Source: RGIG6904 sp024680835
GTDB lineage: Bacteria > Bacillota > Clostridia > Lachnospirales > Lachnospiraceae
Reading direction: 5' to 3'
Assembly: GCA_024680835.1 (NCBI GenBank)
Contig: JAILBP010000023.1
Location: 1-23,206, forward strand
DNA: 23,206 nt
Within the stretch, counting starts at the first letter, position 1. Each line of letters begins with the position of its first letter. Below, in pieces: positions 21,335-23,206 of the stretch. The translations under genes were made by a program, and so were the position numbers. The notes beneath the pieces are model-generated. The model saw only the letters and a program-made list of their open reading frames with translations. It had not been told where the DNA came from and did not search any database.

Positions 21335-22732
21335 CTACTTTGCACCGTGTTTTTTGTACGGAATATCCGTATTCTTGGTCATCAGCATCTCGAAAGCATC
21401 TATCAGATATTTTCTGGTGTCTGCAGGGCTTACGATGCGATCCACATAACCTCTGGCTGCCGCTGTATTCACTGAGTTCTGTTTTGCCTCATACTCGGCA
21501 ACCTTAGCTCTCTTGGTAGCGGCATCGCTGTCTGCGTACATTATGTCAACTGCGATCTTCGCATCCATCATACCAACAGCTGCATCCGGCCAAGCGTATA
21601 CAAGATCCGCACCCAAAGACTTGGTGTTGAATACGGAGTAAGCGCTGCCGTATGCCCTGCCTGTGATAAGATTAACCCTCGGAATCGTTGCGTTGGCAAA
21701 TGCAAAAGTAAGCTTTGCAAGTGCCTTTGCAATACGTTTTTCAGTGCATTTACATGCCTTATATCCTGTAACGTTGGTAATGGTGAGTAACGGTATATCA
21801 AAGCAGTCACAGAAATTAACCATCTCAGCAGCCTTCTCTGCACCCTTTGAGGAGAGGTTTTCCTCTTCTCCGGCGCAGGCCACCACGCCTATCGTCATAC
21901 CGTTCAATGCTATGAAACCTGTCACGATATCCTCTGAATATCCCACCAGAGTCTCCATGAAGAGGGCATTGTCAGACACAGCCTTCAATATCTCGGCAGG
22001 ATCCTCCTGATGGCCTGCTGCTGCAGACGAACTTCTGTTAAGATCATCTGTACACTCAGCTACGAATGATGCCTGAGTGTTGTTGGAAGGCAGAATTCCA
22101 ACCAGAGTTCTGACCTTTGTCACGATCTCCTCATATTCTCCCACCGCATCAAAAACACCTGTCTGTGCAGACTGGAATTCCGGTGCGGATGTATCGCACT
22201 TGCTCTCGTAGTTGCCTTTGATGGTGTTTGGAGCGCTCACGAATACCTTGCTGTCATTTGTCATGAAAGCGAAGTCCGAAAGTGCAGGTATAACAGCCAT
22301 TCCGCCGCCACAGGTTCCTGCCACTATGGCAAACTGCGGCACAACTCCGGATGCATCCGAAATCTTGGCGTACAGAAGCGAAAAAGCCTCCAGTGCATCT
22401 ACAGATTCCTGAAGTCTCAATCCCGCAGAATCCAGAATACCGATCACCGGTGCGCCCATCTTAAGAGCCATCTCGTAGATTCCGGCGATCTTCTTTGCAT
22501 GCATCTCGCCTATGGAGCCGCCCAAAACAGTGCTGTCCTGGCTGTAAACGAACACGAGATTTCCATCGATTAGTCCGTGTCCGGTCACAACGCCGTCAGA
22601 CGGAGTGTCTGCACCGCTCAGATTAAAATCCGTGCTGCGTGCGCGAACTTCTCCTCCGATCTCGACAAAGCTGTTCGGATCGAGCAATCCGGTGATGCGC
22701 TTCATCGCCAAATTGTCATTTGTGTTACTCAT
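21335..22732 (-). CDS. MmdA-like acyl-CoA carboxyltransferase (methylmalonyl-CoA decarboxylase alpha / propionyl-CoA carboxylase beta family)
   Basis: 465 aa from ATG 22732. A more distal in-frame ATG (22783) was rejected because GGAGG lies 8 nt before 22732 and none precedes the other. The fold is the 12S-type carboxyltransferase: N-terminal oxyanion region GTCGGGMAVIPALSDFAFM, C-terminal ITGRAYGSAYSVFNTKSLGADLVYAWPDAAVGMM. It is shorter than typical MmdA (about 510 aa) and departs from the usual GRAYGGAY (Ser for Gly) and CAGGA patterns, so the acyl-CoA substrate is uncertain: methylmalonyl-CoA is likely, others possible. It leads the operon MmdA-gamma-biotin carrier-beta-OadA and probably carboxylates the shared biotin. 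Confidence 0.88.
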   Translation of the reverse strand: MSNTNDNLAMKRITGLLDPNSFVEIGGEVRARSTDFNLSGADTPSDGVVTGHGLIDGNLVFVYSQDSTVLGGSIGEMHAKKIAGIYEMALKMGAPVIGILDSAGLRLQESVDALEAFSLLYAKISDASGVVPQFAIVAGTCGGGMAVIPALSDFAFMTNDSKVFVSAPNTIKGNYESKCDTSAPEFQSAQTGVFDAVGEYEEIVTKVRTLVGILPSNNTQASFVAECTDDLNRSSSAAAGHQEDPAEILKAVSDNALFMETLVGYSEDIVTGFIALNGMTIGVVACAGEEENLSSKGAEKAAEMVNFCDCFDIPLLTITNVTGYKACKCTEKRIAKALAKLTFAFANATIPRVNLITGRAYGSAYSVFNTKSLGADLVYAWPDAAVGMMDAKIAVDIMYADSDAATKRAKVAEYEAKQNSVNTAAARGYVDRIVSPADTRKYLIDAFEMLMTKNTDIPYKKHGAK

Positions 22733-22947
22733 TCCATTTACCTCCGTATATGATTTATACCTGTTAAGGATCCGGGTTGCCAAAACTCCCGACCAGGGAA
22801 CGAGACATTCGTATATTTCGGATTTTGTATCCGGAAATCTGTTTCATTCCTTGGAATAAACCGTTTAAAAAACATCCGATTTTATCGGTTGAAAAAAACA
22901 ACCCATGTTATATATTCTATTACTTTTTTGTTTTTAAAACAACATAT
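22733..22947 (-). promoter_or_regulatory. 5' leader of the decarboxylase operon
   Basis: The promoter at 22948-22976 predicts a leader of about 210 nt with no gene in it. It contains small hairpins, including ATTTCGGAT...ATCCGGAAAT (22817-22840) and a GGGTT/AACTCCC-type stem near 22775-22790. The last 20 nt hold GGAGG. I do not recognise a known riboswitch or T-box motif. Confidence 0.45.
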
Positions 22948-22976
22948 TTTATACCAATAAATTAATAAATTGTCGA
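22948..22976 (-). promoter_or_regulatory. Promoter of the decarboxylase operon with extended -10
   Basis: On the minus strand TCGACA (22976-22971; one mismatch to TTGACA) is followed after exactly 17 bp by TATAAA (22953-22948), preceded by TGG, which forms an extended -10 (TGnTATAAT type). The surrounding DNA is very AT-rich. It lies directly downstream of the hairpin that ends the upstream transcript. Confidence 0.7.
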
Positions 22977-23032
22977 AAACCGGACTGCGAACGATTTTTG
23001 AATAAACCACATTCGTTCGTTGATCAGTCCGG
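22976..23032 (-). terminator. Terminator of the upstream transcript
   Basis: On the minus strand CCGGACTG and CGAACGA pair with TCGTTCG and CAGTCCGG. There is a 5-nt bulge (ATCAA) on one side, an 18-nt loop, and TTTT after the stem. It probably ends the gene whose last codons are at 23154-23206. Its T-run touches the -35 box of the next promoter. Confidence 0.75.
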
Positions 23033-23080
23033 TTTGTCGATTATTATTTGATTTAAGGGTAAAAGGTTACTATTCACAGC

Positions 23081-23142
23081 CAATATCATACAGACAGGCA
23101 TATGCCAGCTTGCTGGCAAATATGACTGTCTGTATGATATTG
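23081..23142. repeat. Long palindromic intergenic repeat
   Basis: Perfect 17-bp arms CAATATCATACAGACAG (23081-23097) and their complement (23126-23142) enclose a second stem: CATAT/ATATG and GCCAGC-tt-GCTGGC. Together about 28 bp could pair with only small internal loops. No T-tract follows. The form suggests a mobile-type dispersed palindrome (MITE/REP-like), probably present in other copies in the genome. Confidence 0.85.
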
Positions 23143-23153
23143 ACTGGAATCAG

Positions 23154-23206
23154 TCACTTTACATACATGATACAGGCAGCCGCGATAGCGGCAGTAGAGC
23201 CCGACA
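23154..23206 (-). CDS. C-terminal end of an unidentified gene (5' part outside window)
   Basis: The minus-strand frame is open from the window edge to TGA at 23156-23154, giving a tail reading SGSTAAIAAACIMYVK. It looks like the end of a hydrophobic or membrane-anchored protein. The downstream terminator at 22976-23032 supports a gene ending here. Only 16 codons are visible, and two other frames are also open for most of this length, so the call is tentative and no function is offered. Confidence 0.35.
   Translation of the reverse strand, partial: SGSTAAIAAACIMYVK

Noticed and set aside
22733..22783. Earlier ATG for the MmdA-like protein (17 extra residues)
   Set aside because: The extension overlaps the strong GGAGG that serves ATG 22732 and does not match the family N-terminus.
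22733..22947. T-box, c-di-GMP or other known riboswitch in the decarboxylase leader
   Set aside because: I could not find the conserved core motifs of these classes; only small generic hairpins are visible.

Overview
The window looks like a piece of a Lachnospiraceae-type (Clostridia, Firmicutes) chromosome. This is inferred from the gene order rnfCDGEAB, the cluster flavoprotein-cmk-ispH-rpsA, a sodium-pump decarboxylase operon of the kind seen in gut anaerobes, strong AGGAGG-type ribosome binding sites, secreted proteins carrying VSGN/VSDN repeats, and several GC-rich palindromic intergenic elements. Every gene I can support lies on the minus strand, so the genes are read from right to left.

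Right end (about 23.2 to 17.6 kb): the last codons of an unidentified gene, a large palindromic repeat, a terminator that abuts a promoter with an extended -10, and then a five-gene operon: MmdA-like carboxyltransferase, OadG-like gamma subunit with an extracytoplasmic domain, biotin carrier, sodium-translocating beta subunit, and a 5S/OadA-type carboxyltransferase. The operon therefore has an acyl-CoA-type and an oxo-acid-type carboxyltransferase that could share one biotin carrier and one membrane pump.

Middle (17.6 to 8.1 kb): a 236-bp intergenic stretch full of repeats and a perfect dyad; a secreted L,D-transpeptidase with a 14-unit VSGN pentapeptide tail; a MurR/RpiR regulator overlapping it; an AT-rich secreted protein joining YD-like repeats to a SleB-type hydrolase domain; a BaiN-like flavoprotein; then cmk, ispH and rpsA. 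These last genes form a common housekeeping cluster, here broken by two palindromic intergenic repeats. A terminator follows rpsA, then an orphan cheR with its own terminator.

Left (8.1 to 2.5 kb): the complete Rnf complex operon rnfC-D-G-E-A-B, which couples ferredoxin and NAD to an ion gradient. It ends in a strong terminator. Two points stand out: rnfA and rnfB are each followed by tandem 39-bp-period copies of their own 3' ends, and RnfE has an unusual cysteine-containing C-terminal tail. Left edge (1 to 2.4 kb): a secreted surface protein with a FecR domain, a VS-repeat and glycine-rich linker, Ig/Fn3-like segments and BspA-type leucine-rich repeats. It runs off the window.

Taken together, the decarboxylase operon and Rnf are two primary ion pumps within about 10 kb of each other, separated by cell-wall and housekeeping genes. 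I found no CRISPR array, phage, transposase, tRNA or rRNA. The most unusual material is the intergenic repeat structure, especially the gene-tail-derived tandem repeats in the rnf operon, rather than any wholly new gene system.
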